Positions 9,005 through 17,880 of a DNA stretch of 37,435 nucleotides are shown here, piece after piece; the stretch's first letter is position 1; each line of letters begins with the position of its first letter. Source of the DNA: Methylotenera sp. (GTDB lineage Bacteria; Pseudomonadota; Gammaproteobacteria; Burkholderiales; Methylophilaceae); NCBI GenBank assembly GCA_020035195.1, contig JAIQBT010000071.1:1-37435 (forward strand). The letters are read 5' to 3'. The position numbers and the translations under genes were made by a program. Below the pieces are notes generated by a model that had not been told where the DNA came from, made no database searches, and was given only the letters and a program-made list of their open reading frames with translations.

Positions 9005-10075
9005 ATGCCGATAGTTAATAAATACCTATACAAAGAAATCACCGTCCATGTGCTACTAGTGATACTGGCATTGATGGCCATGTTTTCATTTTTTGATTTA
9101 ATTCAAGAGCTGGACAGTTTGGGTAAAGGCAATTATGGGCTGGCTAACATTTTGCTGTTTGTGCTGTTAAGCGTGCCCGGCCACATTTACGACATCGTTC
9201 CGGTGGCGGTGCTAGTAGGCTGCATGATCAGCTTAAGTCAACTGGCTCGTCACTCTGAATTACTGGTCCTACGCGTAAGCGGTCTATCGGTTTTCAGGCT
9301 GGCAGCTTTGTTGCTACAGATAGGCTTACTGTTCACCCTGCTGACATTTTTAGTGGGCGAATTGCTCACCCCCATCAGCGAGAAAATGGCACAACGCTTG
9401 CGTTTACAAGCCAGCCATTCGTTGGTAGCGCAAGAGTTTAGATCCGGGCTTTGGGTAAAAGACGGCCGAAATTTTATCAATGTAGAAGAAGTACTGGCAG
9501 ACACCTCTTTACTTAATGTGCACATCTACGAATTTGATCATGAAGCCAGATTAATTAAGATACGCAATGCCAAGTCGGCCAGCTACCAACAAGACCATTG
9601 GCGTTTGAAAGACGTGTCGGAAACGCAATTTAAGCTAGATCAGAATTCCGTCACCCGCTTAGCAGAAGCGAACTGGTATTCCATGGTGCGGCCAGAATTA
9701 CTGAATGTGTTATTGGTCATGCCGGAAAAAATGTCGGCCTGGAATTTGTCCGCCTACATCAATCATTTAAGCAGCAATCAACAAAAAACCAACCGATACC
9801 AAGTCGCACTATGGGCAAAAATGATATACCCCTTGGCCTGTCTGGTCATGGTCATTCTTGCCCTGCCTTTTGCACTGCTACCTCAACGCTCAGCCGGGAT
9901 AAGCGCACAAGCCCTAGTAGGCATGTTGCTGGGCGTAAGCTATCAAATTTTAAATCGGGTATTTGCCCATTTGGGCTTGCTAAACGACTGGCCACCGTTA
10001 TTTAGCGCCATGCTGCCTACGCTATTATTTCTCCTAGCGGGGCTGATTATGTTGCAGCTCGTGGAACGAAGGTAA
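9005..10075 (+). CDS. lptG: LPS export ABC transporter permease LptG
   Basis: Partner permease of LptF in the LptB2FG LPS extractor. The N-terminus MPIVNKYLYKEITVHVLLVILALMAMFSFFDLIQEL is highly typical of LptG. It has three N-terminal helices, a periplasmic domain (FRSGLWVKDGRNFINVEEV, a recurring LptG segment) and three C-terminal helices including the PLACLVMVILALPFALLPQRSAG region. Length 356. The 3' end overlaps the convergent RDD-protein gene by 29 bp. The cognate ATPase lptB is not in this window. Confidence 0.95.
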   Translation: MPIVNKYLYKEITVHVLLVILALMAMFSFFDLIQELDSLGKGNYGLANILLFVLLSVPGHIYDIVPVAVLVGCMISLSQLARHSELLVLRVSGLSVFRLAALLLQIGLLFTLLTFLVGELLTPISEKMAQRLRLQASHSLVAQEFRSGLWVKDGRNFINVEEVLADTSLLNVHIYEFDHEARLIKIRNAKSASYQQDHWRLKDVSETQFKLDQNSVTRLAEANWYSMVRPELLNVLLVMPEKMSAWNLSAYINHLSSNQQKTNRYQVALWAKMIYPLACLVMVILALPFALLPQRSAGISAQALVGMLLGVSYQILNRVFAHLGLLNDWPPLFSAMLPTLLFLLAGLIMLQLVERR

Positions 10076-10511
10076 TTCGGCAGTTAAGCAATCTATCGTG
10101 TAAAAACAATCGGTCAGGGTCAAACACCGCCCAGAAAAAGCCCAATCCGAACAGACCTAAGCTCAGGCTAGCCATGGTGTAACGTATCAGCGCTTGCGAC
10201 CAGCTAAGCGGACCTAATTGGGCGTGACTGAGTTTAAGTTGCCAGGTTTGCATGGCTAGGGTCTGGCCGCTTTTGCGCCAGCACCAAATAAAATACAGGC
10301 CCACACCCAACCATAAAAACAATTGCAAGCCATAACGTTTAAGTCCATGACTGGCATCACCAAACAATAGAATAAAAACGAGGGCTAAAGCAAAACTCAA
10401 GGCCAGTACAACCAAGCCATCGTAGACCATGCAAGCGCCCAACCTAAGTAAGCTGGGTTTAGTTTTAGCTGCAAATTTACTCATGAACATCACCCGTATT
10501 GACCATCGCAT
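10047..10511 (-). CDS. RDD-family membrane protein of unknown function
   Basis: A 154-residue integral membrane protein with an RDD-like arrangement: a first helix around LGACMVYDGLVVLALSFALALVFILLF carrying the conserved Asp, a second helix (LFLWLGVGLYFIWCWRKSGQTLAMQTWQLKL, with the usual RDD post-helix segment), and a third (SLSLGLFGLGFFWAVF) followed by FDPDRLFLHDRLLNCRI, a typical C-terminal RDD motif. The family has no settled function; some members affect ion homeostasis. Start choice is uncertain among Met 1, 8 and 10. It overlaps the end of lptG tail to tail. Confidence 0.82.
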   Translation of the reverse strand: MRWSIRVMFMSKFAAKTKPSLLRLGACMVYDGLVVLALSFALALVFILLFGDASHGLKRYGLQLFLWLGVGLYFIWCWRKSGQTLAMQTWQLKLSHAQLGPLSWSQALIRYTMASLSLGLFGLGFFWAVFDPDRLFLHDRLLNCRITFVPRAAT

Positions 10512-10635
10512 TTTATTCCATTGTAGCGCGTGCTTTATAGCAGAACGGCTATTATAGGCCTGCTGGCCAGGCTAATTATTTTCCATAGCGCTTAGAATTC
10601 GCTACAATCCTAAAGACTTTTATTGGAGATAGACC

Positions 10636-10863
10636 ATGGGACGTTTGCTATTTTTAGGCTTGCTTATAGCGCTGATCATTTATTTAGTGAAGCGCTATAT
10701 ACGCAATAAAATCAGTGCCGGCACGGCAGCTGATCAGCCGGTAAATTTAGGCACTGAGGACATGGTGCAATGCGCCACTTGCCAAGTGCACATCGCCAGG
10801 TCCGAGGCTTTTTTAGTCCAGCAGCATTTTTACTGCTGCCCCGCGCACACACCAAAAAAATAA
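10636..10863 (+). CDS. Small membrane-anchored Cys/His protein (PP0621-like)
   Basis: A 75-residue protein with one N-terminal transmembrane helix (LLFLGLLIALIIYLVKRYI) and a cytosolic-looking C-terminal module with CATCQVHIARSEAFLVQQHFYCCPAHT. The CxxC plus C/H pattern suggests a single small metal-binding knuckle. This layout matches the PP0621 family found across beta- and gammaproteobacteria; function unknown. A good Shine-Dalgarno (TTGGAGATAGACC) precedes the ATG. It stands alone, divergent from the RDD gene and convergent with the exchanger gene. Confidence 0.8.
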   Translation: MGRLLFLGLLIALIIYLVKRYIRNKISAGTAADQPVNLGTEDMVQCATCQVHIARSEAFLVQQHFYCCPAHTPKK

Positions 10864-10913
10864 AGTGCTGGCGTTTGGCCGCTGGCTCACATTGGCGCCA
10901 ACGCCTTAGCGGT

Positions 10914-11915
10914 TTAGCTTAATACCAAGACCAAATAGCTGATGTACATCAGCCCGTTTAGCAATAAATGCCATACTAAAATGCCGCCTTTGCCAACCAA
11001 GTAGCGCAGCCATATCGCCGCCAACAAGGTCACGGCGATGCCCAATACCACCTCAATACGCGGCTCCCAAGGGGTCAACATAATACCAATGGCGGGTAAT
11101 AAGGTCCCTTGAAACACCATGGCACCTGTGATGTTGCCAAACGCCAAAGTGTCTTTGCCTTTGCGTATCCACAAAACGCTGTTCACTTTTTCAGGCAATT
11201 CTGTGGCAATCGGAATAATCAACAAGGACAACAATAGCGCAGAAATGCCTATTATGTCTGCCGCCGCCTCAACGCCGTGTATAAAACCTTTGGCCCCGGC
11301 AATCAATAAAGCCAAACCTAAAATCATCTGCAAAGCAATCACCACGGTGCTGTTTGGTAAACCCAAACGACATAACAGCATGGGGCTGCCTGCTTCGGTA
11401 GCATGGCCATCAGCCACCAAGGCTTTTGAAGCATTAAGCGTCATCATCACGTAAACAAAATAAATCGTCACCATGCAAGCGCCTATGCCATAACGCACCA
11501 CGGTTAGCGTGTGCGGCACATACATGGCAATAGCGGCAAAACTAAAAGCCACGATGAAAAAATTAAGGTCGCGGGTTAAGCCGCTGCGTTCTGGCCTTAA
11601 ATGGCCTTTCGTGCCACGACGACGCCACACAGAAATGGCCATCAAGGATAAGGACAAGGTTGCCAACATCAAGGGCGCACCCAAAATGGAACCCACGCCT
11701 ATTTCTTCATTGGTCGCAACGTTTTGCGTACCCGCCAACAAGGCCAATAAAGGCACCATGGTCTCAGGCAAAGCCGTGCCGACCGCAGCAAATAAAGAGC
11801 CGGTGACGCCTTCGGATATGCCCAGCTTTTCACCCAGGTGCTCCAGCGCATTGGTGAACACTTCTGCCGCAATTAAAATCACAATGAGCATCAAAAATAA
11901 TTCAAAAAATACCAT
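10914..11915 (-). CDS. CaCA-family cation (Na+/Ca2+-type) exchanger membrane protein
   Basis: Integral membrane antiporter with two inverted alpha-repeats. The first repeat carries GVTGSLFAAVGTALPETMVPLLALL (the GTALPE motif). The second carries GISALLLSLLIIPIATELPEKVNSVLWIRKGKD, matching the alpha-2 motif with its acidic Glu. About ten hydrophobic helices fill the 333 residues. The family exchanges Ca2+ or related cations for Na+ or H+; the exact ion cannot be read from the sequence. It has no obvious partner gene and is divergent from ampD. Confidence 0.85.
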   Translation of the reverse strand: MVFFELFLMLIVILIAAEVFTNALEHLGEKLGISEGVTGSLFAAVGTALPETMVPLLALLAGTQNVATNEEIGVGSILGAPLMLATLSLSLMAISVWRRRGTKGHLRPERSGLTRDLNFFIVAFSFAAIAMYVPHTLTVVRYGIGACMVTIYFVYVMMTLNASKALVADGHATEAGSPMLLCRLGLPNSTVVIALQMILGLALLIAGAKGFIHGVEAAADIIGISALLLSLLIIPIATELPEKVNSVLWIRKGKDTLAFGNITGAMVFQGTLLPAIGIMLTPWEPRIEVVLGIAVTLLAAIWLRYLVGKGGILVWHLLLNGLMYISYLVLVLS

Positions 11916-12004
11916 CAGTTTCTTCCTTGGCGTATATAAATTCGGTAAGTAGGTAGTTTATAGGATAACCAGACTTTATACTGAATTTTGCTATGAAAGT
12001 TCAC

Positions 12005-12024
12005 GCTAAAAATGCATTTTTAGC
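12005..12024. repeat. Perfect 20-bp palindrome upstream of ampD
   Basis: GCTAAAAATGCATTTTTAGC is exactly self-complementary over 20 bases. It lies 16 bp before the ampD start and about 90 bp from the start of the divergent exchanger gene. It overlaps an A/T-rich stretch (CATAAAAT) that could hold a -10 element. It could be an operator for a dimeric regulator or a small hairpin; it lacks the GC core of an intrinsic terminator. Confidence 0.5.
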
Positions 12025-12039
12025 ATAAAATTAGACCCT

Positions 12040-12576
12040 ATGAATGCCCATGCTATTGATGAAAAAGGTATTGTACTAAACGCACAGTTTATTGCTTCCC
12101 CCAATTTTGATGCCCGGCCTAGCCATGAAATCAATTTAATCGTCATCCATAACATCAGCTTGCCCCCCGGCCAATACGGCGGCAATGGCATCATCGAATT
12201 ATTCACCAATCAACTCGACCCGCTAGCCCATCCATACTACGCCGGCATACATCAACAAAAAGTATCGGCCCATTTTTTAATCAGGCGCGATGGGGCCCTG
12301 TTGCAATTTGTTTCCTGCCTAGACCGCGCTTGGCATGCTGGCGTGTCGCATTGGCAAAACCGGGAACGATGCAACGATTTTTCAGTCGGAATTGAACTAG
12401 AAGGGTCGGATTTTGAAGCCTTTGCTGAGCCGCAATACCATGCCCTGCAAAATTTGCTGGCCGTACTGCAGCAGCGCTACCCTATCCAAGCTATAGTAGG
12501 GCATTCGGACATTGCCCCTGGTCGCAAAACAGACCCTGGTCCGTTTTTTGATTGGCAACGTATAATCACTGCTTAA
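12040..12576 (+). CDS. ampD: 1,6-anhydro-N-acetylmuramyl-L-alanine amidase AmpD
   Basis: Cytosolic zinc amidase that removes the peptide from anhydro-MurNAc-peptides in cell-wall recycling; loss raises beta-lactamase expression in species with AmpR. The amidase_2 zinc ligands are visible: His in IVIHNISLPPG, His in VGHSDIAPGRKTDPGP, and Asp in the same segment. Further family marks are FGGN-like QYGGNGI, VSAHFLIRRDG, RAWHAGVS and FSVGIELEG. At 178 residues it is the usual AmpD length without a signal peptide, which separates it from periplasmic AmiD. It lies 21 bp before the RND adaptor gene. Confidence 0.95.
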   Translation: MNAHAIDEKGIVLNAQFIASPNFDARPSHEINLIVIHNISLPPGQYGGNGIIELFTNQLDPLAHPYYAGIHQQKVSAHFLIRRDGALLQFVSCLDRAWHAGVSHWQNRERCNDFSVGIELEGSDFEAFAEPQYHALQNLLAVLQQRYPIQAIVGHSDIAPGRKTDPGPFFDWQRIITA

Positions 12577-12597
12577 TGTATAGAAAGTGTTAAACCC

Positions 12598-13722
12598 ATG
12601 ATGCTGCAAAAAAAATCCTTACTCCTAATCACCCTGCTCTCCTTGACCTTGCTGGGTTGTGGCGAGAAAAAAAATGAGCAAGGCAAAGATGCGGCCAATA
12701 AAAATGGTCCAAAACCGACGCTGATTACTGTCACCCAGCTCAAAAAACAAGCCATAGAAGTCACCGAACAATCGGTAGGCTCCCTCGAAGGGCTGACCAA
12801 CCCAACCGTCTCGTCCGAGGTGGCTGCCAAGGTCATTCGCATCCACGTCAACACTGGCCAAGCGGTCAAACAAGGCCAGTTGATTGCCACCTTGGATGCC
12901 ACCGACATTTCTCTGCAAGCCCATGAAGCACAGGCCGAAGTGGCCCGCATACAAGCTTTATTGGCCAACCAAAACAAAATCGTGGAACGCAATCAAGTTT
13001 TGGTCAGCAAGAAATTTATTTCGCAAAATGCACTGGACAATGACGCGGCGCAACAGGCTGCTTTAAAAGAACAATGGGCAGGTGCCAACGCTAGGCTAGA
13101 CAGCATCAAACACAACAGCAGCAAAACTCGTGTCTACGCGCCAGCGGCCGGCAAGATAGAAAAAAAACTCATCGATGACGGTGAATTTTTGCGCGTAGGC
13201 GACCCTATCGTGTTGATTGTTTCATCCCAACTTTTACGTGCCCATTTGCCTTTTCCTGAACACATAGGCGCAAAATTAAAACCCGGGTTAAAAGTGCGTT
13301 TAACGACCCCGACCAGTGAGCAATCGGTGGATGCCGTGATACACGAATTAAAACCCATGATCACCGAGGGCAGTCGGAGCGTGGATGTGATTGCGGATGT
13401 CCTGAACGCACCTGGCTGGCAAGCCGGTGCCAGTGTCGATGGCACCGTGGTATTGGGCACGCAAGCTGCCAGCATGATGGTGCCTGAACAAAGCGTGGTG
13501 CTGCGCCCAGCCGGTGAAGTGGTATACACCGTGCGTGGCAACCGCGCCTTCCAAACCATAGTCAAAACCGGCGTACGGCAAAATGGTTTAGTAGAAATCC
13601 TCCAAGGTCTAAACGAAAACGATAGCGTGGTGGTTGATGGTGCAGGCTTTCTAACCGACAAGGCCTTGATTAAACTAGCCCAACACGCAGCAGCAAGCCC
13701 TAGCCAAAAAGTTAAACATTAA
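12598..13722 (+). CDS. RND efflux system periplasmic adaptor lipoprotein (MFP subunit)
   Basis: Membrane fusion protein bridging an inner-membrane RND pump to an outer-membrane channel. It has a lipoprotein signal with lipobox LLGC at about residue 21. The order is then a beta-barrel strand, lipoyl half (SEVAAKVIRIHVNTGQAVKQGQLIATLD), a coiled-coil hairpin (QAEVARIQALLANQNKIVERNQVLVSKKFISQNALDN), the second lipoyl half (VYAPAAGKIEKKLIDDGEFLRVGDPIV), and a membrane-proximal domain. Length 374 is typical. The permease gene begins 2 bp after its stop, so they are translationally close. No TolC-type channel gene is adjacent, so a channel encoded elsewhere is presumed. Confidence 0.92.
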   Translation: MMLQKKSLLLITLLSLTLLGCGEKKNEQGKDAANKNGPKPTLITVTQLKKQAIEVTEQSVGSLEGLTNPTVSSEVAAKVIRIHVNTGQAVKQGQLIATLDATDISLQAHEAQAEVARIQALLANQNKIVERNQVLVSKKFISQNALDNDAAQQAALKEQWAGANARLDSIKHNSSKTRVYAPAAGKIEKKLIDDGEFLRVGDPIVLIVSSQLLRAHLPFPEHIGAKLKPGLKVRLTTPTSEQSVDAVIHELKPMITEGSRSVDVIADVLNAPGWQAGASVDGTVVLGTQAASMMVPEQSVVLRPAGEVVYTVRGNRAFQTIVKTGVRQNGLVEILQGLNENDSVVVDGAGFLTDKALIKLAQHAAASPSQKVKH

Positions 13723-13724
13723 CC

Positions 13725-16700
13725 ATGACCTTGCCTGAACTTTCCATTAAGCGCCACGTACTTGCGTGGATGTTGTCGGCAGTCATCGTGCTGTTCGGCA
13801 TTATTTCCTACCAAAAAATTGGCGTGGACAGGGTGCCGGCCATAGACTTCCCCATCATCATGATCAACACCACCTTGCGTGGTGCAGACCCCGATGTGGT
13901 CGACACCAGCATCACCAGTGTCATTGAGTCTGCCATCAATACCACGCCCGGCATAGAGCACATACAATCGGCTTCCTCCCCAGGCGTCTCCAGCATCAGC
14001 ATCACCTTTGCCCTAGATAAAGACATCGATGTCGCTTACAACGAAGTGCAAGCCAAAGTAAACCAAGTCATCAAACGCTTGCCGACCGATACCGACCCAC
14101 CGGTCTTACAAAAAGTGGACACCAATGCCTCGCCGGTTATTTGGTTAGCCCTCAGCGGCGATCGCACCGTGCAGCAGCTCAATTTATACGCCAGCAATGT
14201 ATTAAAAAAGAAATTTGAAACCATCGCCGGGGTGGGAGAAGTCACCATAGGTGGACGCCGTGATCGCGTCATACGCGTCAATGTCTCGCCCGAGCGCATG
14301 GCCGCTTACAAACTCACGGCCACCGATTTAATCGCCGCATTCAACAAAGAACACGTGCAGTTGCCAGGTGGGTTCTTAGTCAGCAACCAAGCCGAACAAC
14401 TGCTCAAATTGGATTTGGAATTTCACACCACCAAAGCCCTGGCTGATTTAGTGGTAAGCAATAAAGAGGGTGTCTCCATACGCTTAAAAGACATCGCCAG
14501 CGTAGAAGACGGTATCACCGACAACCGTCAGGTGGCTCGCTATAACGGTCAACCTACGGTGGGTATAGGCATGGTAAAAATAGCCAATGCCAACACGGTA
14601 GACATCATTAAAGAAGTGGAACGCCGGTTGGAGCAAGACATTCGCCCCAACCTACCTCCCGGCATGCAATTAGACGTATCCACCAATGACGGTATTTTTA
14701 TCAATCAATTGGTCACCTCGCTTAAAGAACACTTGATTGAGGGGACCTTATTCGCTGCGCTGGTCGTCTTGATATTCATGCGCTCGTTTAGCTCCACCTT
14801 GATGATATGCCTAGAGATACCGGTGTCCTTGCTGGGCGCCATCGCTGTCATGTACTTTTCTGGCTACACCTTTAACAGCATGACCTTGCTCGCCTTGCTG
14901 CTGCTGATAGGCGTGGTGGTGGACGATGCCATCGTGGTGCGTGAAAGCATCTTGCGCCATATGTCCGGCGAAGCTGGCAGCACGCTCAGTGAAGCCGACA
15001 TGAAAAATCCCCTGGCCGTGGCGGCATTTCGAACCAAAACCACCATCTTAGGCAGCAATGAAGTGGTGTTTGCTGTGCTCGCCTCATCCGCTTCCTTGGT
15101 GTGCATCTTTGCGCCGGTGATTTTTATGGACGGCATCATAGGCATGTTTTTCAAATCGTTTGCCGTGGTCGTCACTTTTGGTGTGTTGGTGTCATTATTT
15201 GTCTCACTGACACTAACGCCCATGCTGTGCTCGCGCTACCTGAAAGTAAGGCCTAATGAAACCAAGCTTTATCTAGCCATAGGCCGCGCACTAAGCCGTC
15301 TAGAAAACGCCTATAAAGCCATATTGAATAGCACGCTTAAGCACCGCGGCATGGTCTTGCTGTTTACCTTGGTATTCGTTGCACTGTCGGGTTTCTTTTC
15401 CCTTAAATACGTGGAAAAAGATTTTGTGCCCGAGGCCGACGAAGGTGGCTTCAGCATCATGGTCAAAACCCCACTGGGCTCTAGCTTAGCCTACACGGAT
15501 TCACGCTTAAGACTGGTTGAAGCCATCGTTGCCAACCACCCAGAAGAGGTAGCCAGTTACTTTGCCACCATAGGCTCAGGCTCGCGTGGCCAAGTTAATC
15601 AAGGCAATGTCAATGTGCGCTTAAAATCGAAAGATCAGCGTAAAAAAAGCCAGCAAGCCCTGATTAAAGAATTGAAAAAAGAATTCAACACCATCCCCGG
15701 CGTGCGCGCTATTCCTTCGCCGGCATCGATTGCCCGTGGTCAGCGTTCGGAGAAATTGCAATTCAACATCACTGGCGCTAACTTGCAAGAGATAGGCCGC
15801 ATAGCACAGATTTTTCAACAAACGCTAAGCAGCAACGGCGACATAGGCAAAGTCGACCTAGACGTGCAATTGGATTTACCGCAGGTCAAAGTGGACATAG
15901 ACCGAGCCCGCGCCGCCGCATTGGGCTTGAGTGCTAACGACATTGCCACGGCCGTTTCCTTGTATGCCGGCGGCATTAATGTGGCGAAATACAATGAAGC
16001 CAATGGTGATGGCCAACGCTATGACATACGCCTCAAAGCCGGTGAAGAAGAATTAAATAACACGGTCGATTTGAACAAGATTTACCTGCGTAGCCGCAAC
16101 GGTGAATTGGTCCGCTTGGACGCCGTCGCCAGCTTTAAAAGAGAATTGGGCGCCGCCGTCATAGGCCGCTACGATTTGCAATACGCGGTTAACTTTTACG
16201 CCAACCCAAATGTCGCGCTTGGTGATGCGGTCAACACCGTCAAAGCCACCGCGGCTAAATTGGTCCCGGCCGATTACAAATTAAAATTTACCGGCCAGGC
16301 TGAAGAGTTTGGTAAAACCATGAAAAACATGAAGTTTGTTTTTTCCTTGGCGTTTATCTTGTTGTACATGGTATTGGCCAGCCAATTCAACTCCTTTATC
16401 CAACCATTCATCATCATGTTGGCGCAACCCCTGGCCATCATTGGCGGCCTGATCGCACTCCTCATCACTGGCGATACGCTGAATATTTACTCCATGATAG
16501 GCCTAGTCTTGCTGATAGGCTTGGTGGCGAAAAACTCCATCTTGTTGGTGGATTTGACCAACCAATTGGTGGAAAAAGGCGCGAATGTGAACGACGCCTT
16601 AAAAGAAGCATGCCCTATCCGCTTGCGGCCAGTGTTAATGACCTCGCTGACAATTATTCTAGCCTTGTTGCCCGCGGCGCTAGGCTTAGGCGCTGGCTCT

Positions 16701-16844
16701 GAAACGAATAAACCCCTGTCGGTGGCCATCATAGGTGGCATGGTTTCATCCACCTTGCTCACGCTAGTGGTGGTGCCTGCCGCTTATTCCATGGTGGCCG
16801 GTGGCCTAGCCAAGTACCGCCTCTGGAATATAGGGAATAAATAA
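13725..16844 (+). CDS. RND efflux permease (HAE1-type, AcrB superfamily)
   Basis: Proton-driven inner-membrane exporter of 1039 residues. It has the duplicated RND architecture: TM1 near 12-32 (HVLAWMLSAVIVLFGIISY), a large periplasmic loop, TM2-6, a second periplasmic loop, and TM8-12. TM4 carries GVVVDDAIVVRES with the proton-relay Asp pair. The periplasmic segment DVAYNEVQAKVNQVIKRLPTDTDPP and the end region GLVAKNSILLVDLTNQL are classic. It pairs with the adaptor gene immediately upstream. The substrate cannot be inferred; its nearest character is drug/solvent efflux rather than heavy-metal HME, because the metal-type motifs are absent. It converges with moaA, 19 bp away. Confidence 0.95.
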   Translation: MTLPELSIKRHVLAWMLSAVIVLFGIISYQKIGVDRVPAIDFPIIMINTTLRGADPDVVDTSITSVIESAINTTPGIEHIQSASSPGVSSISITFALDKDIDVAYNEVQAKVNQVIKRLPTDTDPPVLQKVDTNASPVIWLALSGDRTVQQLNLYASNVLKKKFETIAGVGEVTIGGRRDRVIRVNVSPERMAAYKLTATDLIAAFNKEHVQLPGGFLVSNQAEQLLKLDLEFHTTKALADLVVSNKEGVSIRLKDIASVEDGITDNRQVARYNGQPTVGIGMVKIANANTVDIIKEVERRLEQDIRPNLPPGMQLDVSTNDGIFINQLVTSLKEHLIEGTLFAALVVLIFMRSFSSTLMICLEIPVSLLGAIAVMYFSGYTFNSMTLLALLLLIGVVVDDAIVVRESILRHMSGEAGSTLSEADMKNPLAVAAFRTKTTILGSNEVVFAVLASSASLVCIFAPVIFMDGIIGMFFKSFAVVVTFGVLVSLFVSLTLTPMLCSRYLKVRPNETKLYLAIGRALSRLENAYKAILNSTLKHRGMVLLFTLVFVALSGFFSLKYVEKDFVPEADEGGFSIMVKTPLGSSLAYTDSRLRLVEAIVANHPEEVASYFATIGSGSRGQVNQGNVNVRLKSKDQRKKSQQALIKELKKEFNTIPGVRAIPSPASIARGQRSEKLQFNITGANLQEIGRIAQIFQQTLSSNGDIGKVDLDVQLDLPQVKVDIDRARAAALGLSANDIATAVSLYAGGINVAKYNEANGDGQRYDIRLKAGEEELNNTVDLNKIYLRSRNGELVRLDAVASFKRELGAAVIGRYDLQYAVNFYANPNVALGDAVNTVKATAAKLVPADYKLKFTGQAEEFGKTMKNMKFVFSLAFILLYMVLASQFNSFIQPFIIMLAQPLAIIGGLIALLITGDTLNIYSMIGLVLLIGLVAKNSILLVDLTNQLVEKGANVNDALKEACPIRLRPVLMTSLTIILALLPAALGLGAGSETNKPLSVAIIGGMVSSTLLTLVVVPAAYSMVAGGLAKYRLWNIGNK

Positions 16845-16863
16845 GGCAACAAGGTTTTAAACA

Positions 16864-17874
16864 TCAACCACCGGTGTGTGACATAAATCGTATGACCGCT
16901 GGGGTAGACCGGTTCAAATCAAAGTCATGGCCTTTAGGTTTAACTTGCATGCTATTGATTATCGCCTGCTTCAACGGGCCATCGTCGTACGGGAAGTCTC
17001 TTAACATCGGCCTTAGGTTGATTCTATTTTCTTGACCCAAACACAGGTGCAATTCGCCTTGGCAACTGATGCGCAGTCGATTGCATGCTTCGCAAAAGTT
17101 ATGGCTATGCGGGGAAATAAACCCTATCTTGGTTTTTTTGCTTGGCACTTGCCAATAACGTGCAGGACCGCAGGTAGTGGCCGTACTGTTAATTAAATCA
17201 TAGCGTGATCTTAGCAACTGCAGTGTTTCATCGTTGCTCACATAACTCGCACTTCTGGAATGTTGCACCTCACCTAGCGGCATTTCTTCTATAAATGAGA
17301 TATCCAAGCCCTGTTCAATGGCAAATGCGGCTAAGGGTAGCGCTTCGTCGTCATTGATACCGCGCATGAGCAAGGCATTCAGCTTAATGGTTTCAAACCC
17401 AGCTTGCTTAGCTACAGCAATACCGCGCAACACTTTATCTAAGTCACCAACACGGGTAATCTTACGAAAACGCGTAGCATTGAGGCTGTCTAAACTGATG
17501 TTCACTCGGTTAACGCCAGCCTGCTTTAATGCGTAGGCATGCTGCTCTAACTGTGAACCATTAGTGGTAATCAGCAATTCTTCTAAACCTGGGAGTCGAC
17601 CTATCGCTTCGAATAACTGCAGCGCATTTTTACGCATCAGTGGCTCACCCCCAGTGATACGTACTTTACGCACACCAAGTTCAACGAACACCTTTACCAA
17701 GCGGGCATACTCTTCTAAGGAAAGGACAGCCTCGCGCGCTAAAAAAGTCATGTTATCAGACATGCAATACACACAGCGAAAATCGCACCTATCAGTAATG
17801 GATAGCCGGATATAATCGATTTCTCGACCAAAACGATCGATCAATAACTTTGGATTGGGTGCCTGTTTATACAT
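16864..17874 (-). CDS. moaA: GTP 3',8-cyclase MoaA (molybdenum cofactor biosynthesis)
   Basis: Radical-SAM enzyme that converts GTP to 3',8-cyclo-GTP, the first step of molybdopterin synthesis. The radical-SAM cluster CDFRCVYC is near the N-terminus, and the second cluster is formed by CEACNRLRISCQGELHLCLG. The C-terminus ends in HTGG, the double glycine typical of MoaA. Length 336 is normal. It begins only 6 bp after the stop of the outer-membrane gene and is the last gene of the nar operon, comparable to moaA1 downstream of narGHJI in Pseudomonas aeruginosa. No Shine-Dalgarno is visible (AATTTTTT precedes the ATG). No other moa/moe genes are present here. Confidence 0.95.
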   Translation of the reverse strand: MYKQAPNPKLLIDRFGREIDYIRLSITDRCDFRCVYCMSDNMTFLAREAVLSLEEYARLVKVFVELGVRKVRITGGEPLMRKNALQLFEAIGRLPGLEELLITTNGSQLEQHAYALKQAGVNRVNISLDSLNATRFRKITRVGDLDKVLRGIAVAKQAGFETIKLNALLMRGINDDEALPLAAFAIEQGLDISFIEEMPLGEVQHSRSASYVSNDETLQLLRSRYDLINSTATTCGPARYWQVPSKKTKIGFISPHSHNFCEACNRLRISCQGELHLCLGQENRINLRPMLRDFPYDDGPLKQAIINSMQVKPKGHDFDLNRSTPAVIRFMSHTGG

Positions 17875-17880
17875 AAAAAA

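Noticed and set aside
10870-10905. Imperfect inverted repeat (GGCGTTTGGC ... GCCAACGCC) between the PP0621-like and exchanger genes
   Set aside because: Bulged stem, long loop and no T tract, so not a convincing terminator.
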